Assembly: GCF_900142625.1 (NCBI RefSeq)
Contig: NZ_FRBN01000012.1
Location: 1-64,000, forward strand
Origin: Roseovarius marisflavi
GTDB taxonomy: Bacteria; Pseudomonadota; Alphaproteobacteria; Rhodobacterales; Rhodobacteraceae
Length of the DNA stretch: 64,000 nucleotides
Direction of reading: 5' to 3'
The notes under the pieces are model-generated. The model ran no database searches, was not told the DNA's origin, and saw only the letters and a list, made by a program, of their open reading frames with translations. Positions 48,105-56,643 of this stretch are shown one piece after another. Positions within the stretch are counted from its first letter, which is position 1. Each line of letters opens with the position of its first letter. The position numbers and the translations under genes were made by a program.

Positions 48105-48583
48105 GCGGTTTCGTGATCCACGCTTTGCCAGTGGCGGGCGGGATTCTCGCGCTGGCGCCATTGCCCGGTGGGGCGGGCAGTTATGACGCGGACCTTGCGC
48201 ATCTGCATGACTGGCGCCCGGCGCTGGTGATTTCGATGACGACGCTGGCGGAAATGACCGCGAGCGGGGCGGCGGACCTGGGCGCAGATTTGCAAGAGAA
48301 CGGCACCCGCTGGGCGCATGTTCCGGTCGAGGATTATGGCGTGCCAAACCCCGAGGTTACGGACATATGGGAGGCGGCGGCGCAGGCGGCGCTTTTGGCG
48401 CTGCAGGGCGGTGGCCGGGTCCTGATCCATTGTCGCGGTGGCTGCGGGCGCTCGGGCATGGCGGCGCTTCGGTTGATGATCGAGGCCGGCGAAGACCCCG
48501 ATGCAGCCCTCAAGCGCCTGCGCGCGGTGCATCCCTGCGCGGTCGAGACGGACGAGCAGATGCTCTGGGCGCGGCAGGAATAG
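48101..48583 (+). CDS. dual-specificity/tyrosine-phosphatase-like protein
   Basis: A 160-residue protein starting with GTG at 48101. The phosphatase loop HCRGGCGRSG matches HCxxGxxRS of cysteine-based phosphatases, and an Asp in VEDYGVPNP could be the general acid. The layout resembles small CDKN3-like protein-tyrosine phosphatases in the cytoplasm. Its substrate is unknown. It is coupled to the metallopeptidase and is the last core gene before a degraded region. Confidence 0.85.
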   Translation: MSGFVIHALPVAGGILALAPLPGGAGSYDADLAHLHDWRPALVISMTTLAEMTASGAADLGADLQENGTRWAHVPVEDYGVPNPEVTDIWEAAAQAALLALQGGGRVLIHCRGGCGRSGMAALRLMIEAGEDPDAALKRLRAVHPCAVETDEQMLWARQE

Positions 48584-49034
48584 GCGAGGGCGAGCGTGGG
48601 TTTCACCCACCCTACACGTTGAGGCGAGCCCCGTGTTTCAAGGTGCCGCCACACGCAGAGCACCAAAGCCACGCATCTTGTCGAGCGGCCTTTGGGGTCG
48701 CAGAGGTTCAGATGACTGAGCGTGGTGTAATGCCCGGCTCCCTCAAGCAGGCGCATGCGCACCTTGCCGGGCAGGCGGGCCGCGAGGGCCTGTGCCATGG
48801 CAAGCGGCACCCACCGATCAGCTGTGCCCTGCCAGATAGCGTTGCGCTGGACTCAAAGGGAGCCTGGGCGGCCACTGGAGCCGCGCAACGGGCCCGCTGC
48901 CGCATAGGCGCGTCAAGGAGCGCAAGCGCTCTCCAGGAGTCTCTCAACGGCTCTGGCGGGCATGGGGGCACATCGGCCTGTTCGCGAGGCAAGTCGGCGA
49001 AGCTCGGAAGGTGATGCCCCCGTAAGAGAAGTGA
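48584..49034. other. degraded intergenic region
   Basis: About 450 bases lacking an intact gene. It contains an alpha/beta-hydrolase C-terminal remnant on the minus strand (48676-48850) and, near 48594-48617, the inverted sequence GTGGGTTTCACCCAC, a type of spacer I recall from many Rhodobacterales intergenic regions. The remainder shows nothing I can name. Confidence 0.5.
48676..48850 (-). pseudogene. alpha/beta-hydrolase C-terminal remnant
   Basis: On the minus strand a frame reads IWQGTADRWVPLAMAQAL and LARLPG-like sequence ending RLLEGAGHYTTLSHL. That is the acid-residue loop and final catalytic His (GAGH) of an alpha/beta-hydrolase. The frame is closed by a stop just upstream of IWQG, so about two-thirds of the gene is gone. 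It sits next to the phosphatase gene, at the edge of the accessory block. Confidence 0.55.
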
Positions 49035-49520
49035 ATGATCATGTTTCGAAACGCACGCCCAGCCGATGCAGAACGCTGCTTTGAAATTGAAATATCAGCT
49101 TACGAAGGCGATGAAGCGGCGACGAAGGCCAAGATATTGAAACGGATCGAGACCTACCCCGAGGAGTTCCTTATCCTTGAAGTGGACAGCGAGATTGTCG
49201 GCTTTATCAATTGCGGATGCGCCCATGAGGTCGAGATGTCGGACGAAGACTTCAAGGAACTGATCGGCCAAGACCCTAATGCGCCGAATGTTGTTATCAT
49301 GTCCGTCGTCGTGGATCCCGTGCAGCAGGGCAAAAGGCATTCAAGGGCGCTGATGGACGAGTTCGTGGGGCGAATGCGACAGATGGGCAAGGCGACGATC
49401 CATCTGATGTGCAAAGAGCATCATGTGCCGCTCTATGAGAAGTTCGGGTATCAATACTTGAGACCGTCAGCCTCCGACCATGGCGGAATGACCTGGCACG
49501 AAATGAGTATGCAACTTTGA
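49035..49520 (+). CDS. GNAT-family acetyltransferase (AANAT-like)
   Basis: A 161-residue acetyltransferase; the ATG at 49035 or 49041 both give a normal start (FRNARPADAERCFEIE). The acetyl-CoA-binding region reads VVIMSVVVDPVQQGKRHSRALM, followed by HHVPLYEKFGYQYL. The layout is like arylalkylamine/polyamine N-acetyltransferases; the substrate is unknown. It is intact but lies between two remnants in the accessory block and has lower GC than core genes. Confidence 0.8.
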   Translation: MIMFRNARPADAERCFEIEISAYEGDEAATKAKILKRIETYPEEFLILEVDSEIVGFINCGCAHEVEMSDEDFKELIGQDPNAPNVVIMSVVVDPVQQGKRHSRALMDEFVGRMRQMGKATIHLMCKEHHVPLYEKFGYQYLRPSASDHGGMTWHEMSMQL

Positions 49521-49701
49521 AGCACGATGTGTCGTGCTTGGTAAAGCGGACACTCTGTCAACGGCGGAGTAAAAACCGGCCACGTGGCGGCGCAAAACCA
49601 GGCCAGTGGCGGGGTGCCAAGCGCCATGGCGCGTGCGCTCCCCAGATAGCTGGCGCGTGCCATGGCGCATTGGCCCGGAGGGCCAATTCTGTAGCGTGTG
49701 A

Positions 49702-49872
49702 TCAGGTGGCGGCTTGGGCCTTTCGGGCGCGGCTTTGGCCGAGGCGATAGCTGTCGCCGTTCATCTCGAGAATGTTAACGTGGTGTGTCAGCCTGTCGAG
49801 GAGAGCGCCGGTCAGGCGTTCGGTGCCGAAGGTTTCGGTCCATTCGTCGAAGGGCAGATTGCTGGTGATCAT
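49702..49872 (-). pseudogene. IstB helper ATPase, C-terminal fragment
   Basis: The frame reads ITSNLPFDEWTETFGTERLT then LLDRLTHHVNILEMNGDSYR, the sensor-region and C-terminus of IstB, ending at the natural stop at 49702. IstB is the AAA+ helper of IS21 transposition. The ATP-binding part is missing. It is joined to the istA remnant at about 49872. Confidence 0.85.
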
Positions 49873-49999
49873 TGTGGACCACCTTGCGCACCGTGTTCCG
49901 TGAAACCCGCAGTTCACGGCAGATCTGCTTGATCGACTTGCCTTGGATAAAATACGCCCGTCTGATCTTCGCAATCGTCTCCACGACCAACACCCCCAA
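49873..49999 (-). pseudogene. IstA transposase, N-terminal fragment
   Basis: About 42 codons: VVETIAKIRRAYFIQGKSIK followed by QICRELRVSRNTVRKVV, the HTH of IS21 IstA transposases. The DDE catalytic domain is deleted. A DNA-binding fragment with intact HTH is still encoded, in frame for a short hybrid ending beyond the junction. Confidence 0.85.
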
Positions 50000-50107
50000 C
50001 TCGCTCCCTCAATCCTTTGAGAAAGCTTTTGAACAGAATTATCAGGGGGGTCACTCTTGGACGCCGATTACCCCAATACAGGGGTCAATTTTGCATGCTG
50101 TTCCACA

Positions 50108-50290
50108 CACATTGTGGTCGGTATTGCCAACAAAGGCGAAACTGGCCTCGGCTCCCATTGGGCTAACCCCGCGAGAAAAGGTCTTGTTCGCCATATAGTT
50201 TTTCATAATGTCGACGAGGGCCTTATTCGCGGTCTTTTCCCGCCCGGCAAATTCATCGAAGGCCACGACATCCCAATGGATAGGCGGTTA
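50108..50290 (-). pseudogene. BrxL/Lon-related ATPase fragment
   Basis: Between the glutaminase gene and the IS21 left end the minus strand encodes HWDVVAFDEFAGREK, then ALVDIMKNYMANKTFSRG and GAEASFAFVGNTDHNV. This resembles the central AAA+ part of Lon-like proteins related to BREX BrxL. It is cut on its N-terminal side by a stop at 50290 and on its other side by the IS end exactly after NTDHNV. The C-terminal part is absent beyond the IS. It is a relic, not an active defence gene. Confidence 0.6.
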
Positions 50291-50299
50291 CGAGATGGA

Positions 50300-52162
50300 T
50301 TACTGAAGGCCGCGGATTTCATCATTGGCATGTTTAAGCCGGGACGCGATATTCCCGACCATGTTGCACAGCAGTTTGATCAGAATGTTCGGATGCGTCT
50401 CGGCGGCCTTAAGCATGCCCTCTACTGGGAAAACATAGCACATTGTCGATTGCGCCGCTATAACGTCGGCCGTTCTGCGGCCACCTTCAACCAATGCAAG
50501 TTCGCCAAAAGATGCCCCCGGCCCCAGTGACGCAAGCCGCTTGTTCCTACCCTCACCCATATTGATCACGACATCTGCAAGGCCATTCGCGATAATGTAG
50601 AAGGAGGCGGCATCGTCGCCTTCCGATACAATCTTTTCACCTTCGCCGTAGCTGTAAATTCTTACCAGATTTTCCAGAACCCCGTATTCCAAATCGCTAA
50701 GGCCGCGCAGCAAGTCTAGTTTCGACATTTCATATTTTGCCGTGTCGAACTCTTCGAAATGGCCTTCTAGAACCTTATTTTCGGCAGCCTCAAGTGCGTC
50801 GTCAAGGTCGGGGAACAAAAGCAAGTTGGCAAGGTCGCGTTGCTTTTCTTTTATGCATGCACTGAACGGCAGCTCTGGCCGCATCCCCGATAGGCGTATT
50901 CTGCGCCCCTGCTTTAGAAAATCATCAAAAGCGGCCATCAAAAGGTGGGCTGCCGCATCGTCTATGTTGTGAACACGCGAGAAATCCACAATGATATCGC
51001 TAAGTTCCGAAGCCCCTTCGGTCAGCCTGCGGATGACCATCTCTGCCGACGCAAAATACAACGTACCCTGCAGTTCGTTCGCCATCACCTTAGAACCATG
51101 CGCTGTTAGGAAGGCTCTCTCGCTCAGCGACCGGATACGTTTGGAACAGATTTCACCCAATGGGTAGGACCGTCGGATCACAGTGCTAGAGTGCGCTTTT
51201 TCGCCGAAAACATGCAGGCCGAACCGGCGCGAAAGTTCCTGACAAACGGCGACGCCGCGCACGCTGTTCCCATGCTCGTCAAGCCGCGGTGACCAGACTG
51301 AGATACCCGCCTGCCCCGGGATCACGGCGATAATGCCGCCCGCTACCCCGCTTTTTGCGGGAATGCCCACTTCAAAAGCCCACTGGCCGGCGTAATCATA
51401 CATGCCGCAGGTGTTCATCAGGGTCAGAATGCTTTGCACGTAATTGGGCTCAATCACCTGGACCCCAGTCTTTGGATTGACACCTAAATTGGCTAGGGTT
51501 GCCCCCATCATCGCCATATCCTGGCAGGTCACATCAATTGAGCATTGTTGGAAGTAAAGCTTCAACACCTCTTCGGGATCGTTGTCGATCATACCAGTAT
51601 TGAGCATCATGTAGGCGATTGCACGGTTGCGATGCCCTGTGGCGATTTTAGAACGGTACACGCTTTCGTTCAATGTCAGCGACCGCCCGGCCAGATTGCT
51701 GAACAATGAAAGCATGTCATCCTGACTGGCTGGACCGAGAAGCAAATTCGCAACCGAGATCGCGCCCGCATTGACCATTGGATTAAAAGGTCGGTTCTTT
51801 TCCTCGTCGAGAATGATCGCGTTAAACGCTTCGCCTGTCGGCTCAACACCGACACGTTTCAGAACAGCCTCTGGCCCGCGCAGCTTCAGCGCCTGCCCAT
51901 AGGTGAACGGCTTGGACATCGACTGAATTGTGAATTCGGTATCACATTCACCGGATGTGTAGATTGTCCCGTCCGCCATCGTAATACAGATACCCAGCGC
52001 TTCGGGGTCGGCCTTGCCGAGCTCTGGAATATATGTGGCGACCTCACCTTGGGCGTTTTGCAACATGCGGTGTAGCAAGTCGTCGAGGTAGCTTTGAATG
52101 GGGGAAGGAACGTGGCCATCTAGAAAGTTATGGCGCCAGTTGCTGCGCGAGTCTTCATGCAT
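50300..52162 (-). CDS. glsA: glutaminase with STAS and cyclic-nucleotide-binding domains
   Basis: A 620-residue three-domain protein. The serine-dependent glutaminase core (residues about 15-310) has SMSKPFTYGQAL with the SxxK nucleophile, NPMVNAGAI and KSGVAGGI. A STAS-like domain follows (SDIIVDFSRVHNIDDAAAHLL), then a cNMP-binding domain at the C-terminus (GEGEKIVSEGDDAASFYII, GPGASFGELALVEGGRRTAD). It should hydrolyse glutamine to glutamate and ammonia, with regulation through the two C-terminal domains. ATG 52162 gives a complete first domain. It sits in the accessory block beside the brxL remnant. Confidence 0.88.
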   Translation of the reverse strand: MHEDSRSNWRHNFLDGHVPSPIQSYLDDLLHRMLQNAQGEVATYIPELGKADPEALGICITMADGTIYTSGECDTEFTIQSMSKPFTYGQALKLRGPEAVLKRVGVEPTGEAFNAIILDEEKNRPFNPMVNAGAISVANLLLGPASQDDMLSLFSNLAGRSLTLNESVYRSKIATGHRNRAIAYMMLNTGMIDNDPEEVLKLYFQQCSIDVTCQDMAMMGATLANLGVNPKTGVQVIEPNYVQSILTLMNTCGMYDYAGQWAFEVGIPAKSGVAGGIIAVIPGQAGISVWSPRLDEHGNSVRGVAVCQELSRRFGLHVFGEKAHSSTVIRRSYPLGEICSKRIRSLSERAFLTAHGSKVMANELQGTLYFASAEMVIRRLTEGASELSDIIVDFSRVHNIDDAAAHLLMAAFDDFLKQGRRIRLSGMRPELPFSACIKEKQRDLANLLLFPDLDDALEAAENKVLEGHFEEFDTAKYEMSKLDLLRGLSDLEYGVLENLVRIYSYGEGEKIVSEGDDAASFYIIANGLADVVINMGEGRNKRLASLGPGASFGELALVEGGRRTADVIAAQSTMCYVFPVEGMLKAAETHPNILIKLLCNMVGNIASRLKHANDEIRGLQ

Positions 52163-52254
52163 CTTATCTATTCCATACCTTCCGACAAAAAGATACTGAC
52201 CGATTTGCTTTGTCCACAGCTTGCCCCTGCCACAGGTCAACGTCGCTGCCATAA

Positions 52255-52563
52255 ATGGCGATGCATGATGCACTCGCATAAGTTTTAATCGCAAGGACGG
52301 CAAATTGGGCGCCAAATGCAGGGTGTCAGAATTGTCTTGAACCACCTTCTTGAGCGACAGCGCTTTCGATCCGAAAGCAACGGACATGCCCATCAGCCAC
52401 AACCGTGGCCCCTTTTGGTTTACTGGTGAAACAGGTGATTTCACCGATGACGCCTTCGTGCGCGATCACCCCGACGGTGTGACCATTTACAAGTGTTCCT
52501 AGAAGCCATTTGCCTCTAACGACGGCAATGTCGGCTTCGATGCGTGTGTTCTCTCTGGAGTTT
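52255..52563 (-). pseudogene. frameshifted cNMP-binding-domain gene
   Basis: From about 52563 leftwards one frame reads NGHTVGVIAHEGVIGEI, TCFTSKPKGATVVADG and RCFRIESAV, the beta-roll of a CRP-like cyclic-nucleotide-binding domain. It then stops, and a second frame continues with SLKKVVQDNSDTLHL, resembling the C-terminal helices of the same fold. A frameshift near 52355 joins the two. It lies upstream of the glutaminase gene, which carries its own cNMP domain; both may descend from one regulatory locus. Confidence 0.55.
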
Positions 52564-52584
52564 TAGAAACCAAACCGTACGATC

Positions 52585-52779
52585 TTAATGTGAAGACGTC
52601 ATCCAAACTGACTTTTTTGCTTCTGTCTTGTGTAGATGCTCCAGATAGAGTTCCAGCGCGGCGTGCATGTGCTTGGTGCCTGACATTGAACGAGATTGAT
52701 ACTCGTCGAGGCATCCAGGCAGGTCGGCGTCGATGTTTATGCAGACAGGCCGATAAGTTCTATCATAGGTCACAGGCAT
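52585..52779 (-). CDS. ribbon-helix-helix-like small protein
   Basis: A 64-residue protein from ATG 52779 (MPVTYDRTYRPVCINIDADL). The segment RPVCINIDADLPGCLDEYQ resembles the beta strand and first helix of Arc/MetJ proteins, and TKHMHAALELYLEHL the second helix. AGGAA lies about ten bases upstream. RHH proteins are often antitoxins or autorepressors. It is divergent from the 235-residue protein at 52993 across some 210 bases, so they could share a regulatory region. Assignment rests on the strand-helix-helix pattern. Confidence 0.45.
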   Translation of the reverse strand: MPVTYDRTYRPVCINIDADLPGCLDEYQSRSMSGTKHMHAALELYLEHLHKTEAKKSVWMTSSH

Positions 52780-52992
52780 GGTGAGGTGTTTCCTTTCAGG
52801 TTGGCATTTTGATGCAATAAGCATCTGATATAGACATACTTATATCGAAATCTCTCGCGTGCCTCCGCCTCTCGTAGAGTAAGTGCTGAGAGTAGAAAAT
52901 TTCACCGGTGACATTTTTTGGCCTGCAGCGACCGGGTGTCGTTTTGGTTTCCAAATGCTGGCGATGCGGGTTGGTCCATGTAATAAAGCCTC

Positions 52993-53700
52993 ATGATCAA
53001 ATTTCGCGACTTGCCTGACGACCATCCTGATCTTGCATATTCGCCGTTACTTCGCGCAGCGGTGCTGACGCTGCGATATGCTGAGGACAATGGCGGTATA
53101 GGTCTAACGCAAGCCAAAGCGTTCAAGCGAACGTTCGTGAAATGGGCTGCTGAACACTTCGACTGGCCGGGCATGAGCAGCGAAGAGTTGTTCCGATATA
53201 ACAAGGTCCTAAACGAGTACGACTTCCCGCCCTTAGAGTTGCTACATTTCTTACTGCTCGAACTAAAACTGGGCAGGCATTACAAGGGAGAGTTTCGTGC
53301 GACCAAACTTGGAAAGACTTTGGCGCAGCAGGAAGGGCGACTGTTCGACACGGTAATCCCATTCTATGTGCTCAATATCGACCACAGCAGCTATGGCCGG
53401 TTTGACGAGAAACCCATGGGTAACTGGGATGTTTGGTTGAACGTCCTGAACGTCGAGATGGATTCAGGCGCTACAGACCATGACTTGTATCAAGTGTTTT
53501 ATGGCAATGATGCAAGTTGGCGAGAAAGGGCGGCATTTGCATCATGTGTTCTGCTGCCATTGGAATGGTCAGGATTGGTATTCAGGAAAGACACCAATCG
53601 CGATGGACAGAATGAACGGCATTACTTCAAGTCACCGCTTTGGAGATCGGTGCTGAAATTGGACACGAATGAAGCCTTGAAAGGCGCAAGGCCACATTGA
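52993..53700 (+). CDS. unrecognised 235-residue protein of the accessory block
   Basis: A soluble, mixed-charge protein opening MIKFRDLPDDHPDLAYS. Helical segments dominate (TLRYAEDNGGIGLTQAKAFK, PPLELLHFLLLELKLGRHYK); FRATKLGKTLAQQEGRLFD resembles the end of a winged-helix domain in which a polar wing precedes a basic helix. There are no membrane segments or known catalytic motifs. It is intact, unlike most neighbours. I cannot assign a function; DNA binding is one possibility. Confidence 0.6.
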   Translation: MIKFRDLPDDHPDLAYSPLLRAAVLTLRYAEDNGGIGLTQAKAFKRTFVKWAAEHFDWPGMSSEELFRYNKVLNEYDFPPLELLHFLLLELKLGRHYKGEFRATKLGKTLAQQEGRLFDTVIPFYVLNIDHSSYGRFDEKPMGNWDVWLNVLNVEMDSGATDHDLYQVFYGNDASWRERAAFASCVLLPLEWSGLVFRKDTNRDGQNERHYFKSPLWRSVLKLDTNEALKGARPH

Positions 53701-54342
53701 TCACAAAGGTCGCCAGATCCTCAGCCATACATTGTGAATATCCCTGATCTAACGTCCTCTCAAAAGCACTTGGCGTAACCTGATCGATAGAATTTGGACG
53801 AGCAATCAATTGTCCGCGTCAGACCATCATTCTTCCATGCCACTTCTGGGCAAAGATACGTCTTGATCGCCTTGGTCTTTGGTAATTATTCCTGAATCCT
53901 AAATTCATCATCCACCAAGTTTTGGAACCTTGATAGGGTCTTTTGGGGGAACAATGACCAAAGAATGTGTATGGGGCATCTTCAGGAAACTGCCTCGGTT
54001 GAACTTGGTGCCGGATAGATCGATGAAGGACATGGCGACGGGATATTCCTTCCTTCGCTTTGGAAAGTGATTGTATGGAACGGTCTGGTTTAAAATGTGA
54101 TGGTAGAAATTGGACTGTTATCCACGGACAGTCTCTAGAACCTAGCTTGGGTCATAGTGTTGGTATTGGTTGGTGCCATTTCGGGACTACCAGCCGGGCG
54201 TGATAGCGCCCGTTGCGATTCACCATGTTTCTAACCCTGCCCGCCATAACGCCACCGATTGTAACCAAAGTTGTAACCTTCAAACGGGCAAACGCCCTGT
54301 ATTGCAAGGGTTTTATTTGGTTTCAGAGGCTTAGAGGTAAGT
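53701..54342. other. intergenic stretch left of ffs
   Basis: About 640 AT-richer bases without a secure gene. A 38-codon frame (53954-54070, with GGGGGA upstream) and scattered open frames are present but resemble no family I know. The segment 54280-54342 immediately precedes the 3' end of the SRP RNA and may be the junction of the accessory block. Confidence 0.5.
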
Positions 54343-54444
54343 GGGTGAGAGGCTGGACAACGACCCAAGCGGGGCTCGTTACGGCTGCTTCCTTCCGGAC
54401 CTGACCGGGTTGGCGAGGTGCCTGCCCGCGCCAACCTCTCACCC
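54343..54444 (-). ncRNA. ffs: signal recognition particle RNA (4.5S type)
   Basis: The minus strand contains the SRP RNA core CAGGTCCGGAAGGAAGCAGC, the Ffh-binding hairpin. Flanking sequences pair over a long stem: ten terminal bases GGGTGAGAGG and CCTCTCACCC are fully complementary at the two ends. The length of about 102 nt fits bacterial small SRP RNA. With Ffh and FtsY it targets membrane proteins. It lies some 7 kb from dnaX, with the accessory block between. Confidence 0.97.
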
Positions 54445-54457
54445 GGTTACATAAGGA

Positions 54458-56443
54458 TCAGATCGGGGATTCGCAAGAGACTGCGTGATCCCTCTGCTGG
54501 CTTTGTTGCGGACCAAGCCATAGACCAAGCCGTGCAAAGCCATGCTTGGTATCGCCAAGATCCTCGGCGCGCAGCGTGGCAAGCTCGCCGGGATGGGCGC
54601 GCAGGCCCGGCCCGGTGTCAAACAGGACCCGCGTGTCGGGCATGTCGGCAAACCGCCAGACGGGACGTGCCTCTGGCATGATCCTGGTCTTTGTGGCGAT
54701 GAAATCGGCCAGAACGTCGCGCACCGGGCGCAAAAAGGTATGGATTAGCCCGGTTTCGGCCAGGTTGCGAAACGGACCTCCGCCATAGGCGCGATAGCTG
54801 TTGGTGGCGACGACAAATTGCGCGCTGCCAGAGACCGGCTTGCCCTCATGGCAGAGGTCGCGAATGCGGTGGGCCTTTGGGGCGACAAGCGTGCCGGCAA
54901 GGTCATAGCGCGCGGGCTGCGACAGGTCGATGGCATAGCTCAACCCGTCAATCACGTCAAAGTCGTGGCCCGGTACGGTCGTGTCCAAAAGCATCTGATC
55001 GGTTGTGCCCGGTGTGATCTGGCGAAAGCAGATCGCGGCGCGTTCAAGCCAGTCGCGCAAGTCAGCACCGCTCACAAGCACCCCGCAAAGGGTGTTCGGA
55101 AAGGGATAAAGGTCGGTAATATTGCGCAGACGAAGCGCGCCGGCCGGCATGTCGGTGTAATAGGCCGGGCCGCCGCGCCCGCCGGTCTTGAACGGGGCCG
55201 TGGCCGACAGAACCGGCAGGCCCTCATAGTCGGTTCCCAGAAGGGCTTTGGTCAGGCCGGTGCGCTGCGCTGCGTTGACAAGTTGGGTGGCGGGATCGCT
55301 GCGCACAAGCGCAAGATAGCTGTGAAGTGGGGCGGATGTCCGGCCAATCTCGCGCTCTGTCAGGGTAAGCGTATGGGCATGCGCCGATTCAAGTACGCGG
55401 CAGAACGCCGGCTCTGGCGGGATACCGGCGGCGGCGCGCACTTCGCCTTGATGGCTTGTGACCGTCCACTTGCCGTCGGCGCCCTGCGCCAGGGTCAGGT
55501 CAAGCACTCCAAGATGCGAGCCGCGAAAGCCCGGTTTGATGAAGGGCATGCCGTTCAGACGGTCATGGTGGCCCGGTTCATCGGGGGCTTTGGAGGGGTC
55601 AGGATAGATCCGGTGGCTATGCCCGCCGATCAGCGCGTCGATCCCCGGAACGCGGGCAAGGGCTTGGGCCGCATTCTCCATCATCGGGCGGTCAGGACCC
55701 TCGCCAATCCCGGTATGGGCCAGGGCAATCACCAGGTCTGCCCCGGCGGCGCGGATCACCGGCACCCAGGCGCGGGCGGCCTCAACCATGTCGCGACAGG
55801 TCAGGCGACCGGCGAGATGCGCGTGATCCCATGTCATGATCTGCGGCGGCACAAGCCCCAGAACGCCAATCCGCACTGTCCTGATCTCGCCGTCCGTGTC
55901 GCGCAAGTCGCGGCTCAGCATATGCCAGGGGCGGTACAGGGTTTCATCGGCGTCAGGGCGCGGCCCCCGGTGCAGAACGGCATTGGCACAGACCACGGGA
56001 AAGCCCGCTTCTGGCAAAGTCTTTTGCAGCCAGTCCAGCCCGAAGTTGAACTCGTGATTGCCAAGCGATGCAGCGTCATACCCAAGCTGGTTCATCGCCA
56101 AAAGTACCGGGTGCGGGCCCTGCCAGCCCTGACCGGGCTGCGGGGTGAGGTCGCTGATCGGGGTGCCCTGGAGGAAATCACCATTGTCAAACAGAACACA
56201 GGCCCCGTCATCCACCTCTGCGCGCGCCCGCGCGATCAGCGTGGCCAGCCGCGCAAGGCCATAGGGACGGTCGGGGGTGTTGGTAAAATAATCAAACGGA
56301 AGGATATGCCCGTGCACATCCGTCGTTGCCAAAACCCTAAGCGCGACGGCGGACGTAGCGTTCGGGCTTGCCTGTTGGTCTTGTTTATCCGATGTCGTCT
56401 GGGTCAAATGTACAATGCCCTCGGTCGGGGTGTGGACCACCAT
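54458..56443 (-). CDS. 2',3'-cyclic-nucleotide phosphodiesterase / 3'-nucleotidase (CpdB-like)
   Basis: A 661-residue 5'-nucleotidase-family protein. Metallophosphatase motifs are ATTDVHGHILPFDYF, FDNGDFLQG, LGNHEFNFG and IGGHSHRIYP; the C-terminal domain has the nucleotide-binding YRAYGGGPF region. CpdB proteins hydrolyse 2',3'-cyclic nucleotides and 3'-nucleotides for scavenging. E. coli CpdB is periplasmic, but no signal peptide is visible at this N-terminus, which is Thr/Gln-rich. The start could therefore be misplaced or the enzyme cytoplasmic. Confidence 0.88.
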   Translation of the reverse strand: MVVHTPTEGIVHLTQTTSDKQDQQASPNATSAVALRVLATTDVHGHILPFDYFTNTPDRPYGLARLATLIARARAEVDDGACVLFDNGDFLQGTPISDLTPQPGQGWQGPHPVLLAMNQLGYDAASLGNHEFNFGLDWLQKTLPEAGFPVVCANAVLHRGPRPDADETLYRPWHMLSRDLRDTDGEIRTVRIGVLGLVPPQIMTWDHAHLAGRLTCRDMVEAARAWVPVIRAAGADLVIALAHTGIGEGPDRPMMENAAQALARVPGIDALIGGHSHRIYPDPSKAPDEPGHHDRLNGMPFIKPGFRGSHLGVLDLTLAQGADGKWTVTSHQGEVRAAAGIPPEPAFCRVLESAHAHTLTLTEREIGRTSAPLHSYLALVRSDPATQLVNAAQRTGLTKALLGTDYEGLPVLSATAPFKTGGRGGPAYYTDMPAGALRLRNITDLYPFPNTLCGVLVSGADLRDWLERAAICFRQITPGTTDQMLLDTTVPGHDFDVIDGLSYAIDLSQPARYDLAGTLVAPKAHRIRDLCHEGKPVSGSAQFVVATNSYRAYGGGPFRNLAETGLIHTFLRPVRDVLADFIATKTRIMPEARPVWRFADMPDTRVLFDTGPGLRAHPGELATLRAEDLGDTKHGFARLGLWLGPQQSQQRDHAVSCESPI

Positions 56444-56643
56444 GCATGACAGGCAGCTTTTCCATTGCGTTCGGCAAGGTCTCGGGAAAAGCTGCCTGTC
56501 CAGTCAAGGTTGTCATAGCTGCAGGTTGGGCGCAATACACTATAGGTTGCATAATGTTTCGCTGTGGCAGTTTTCTTTCCCCAGCCCTTGTGCCGGGCCC
56601 GCAAGCGTTGTGTAGATGGCGGAACAGATTTTGAGGCGTGGCG

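Larger units (their letters stand above)
49556..50107 (-). mobile_element. internally deleted IS21-family element
   Basis: A 552-base element. Its right end on the plus strand starts TGTCAACGGCGGAG; its left end on the minus strand starts TGTGGAACAGCATGC. The two align as imperfect terminal repeats with one gap. Inside, the first codons of istA are joined directly to the last codons of istB, so about 2 kb is deleted. The repeated TGACCCC blocks near the left end (50048-50090) are typical of IS21 termini. No matching target-site duplication is seen. Confidence 0.8.

Noticed and set aside
54818..56449. A 543-codon open frame opposite the CpdB-like gene
   Set aside because: Antisense shadow. 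The opposite strand encodes clear metallophosphatase motifs.
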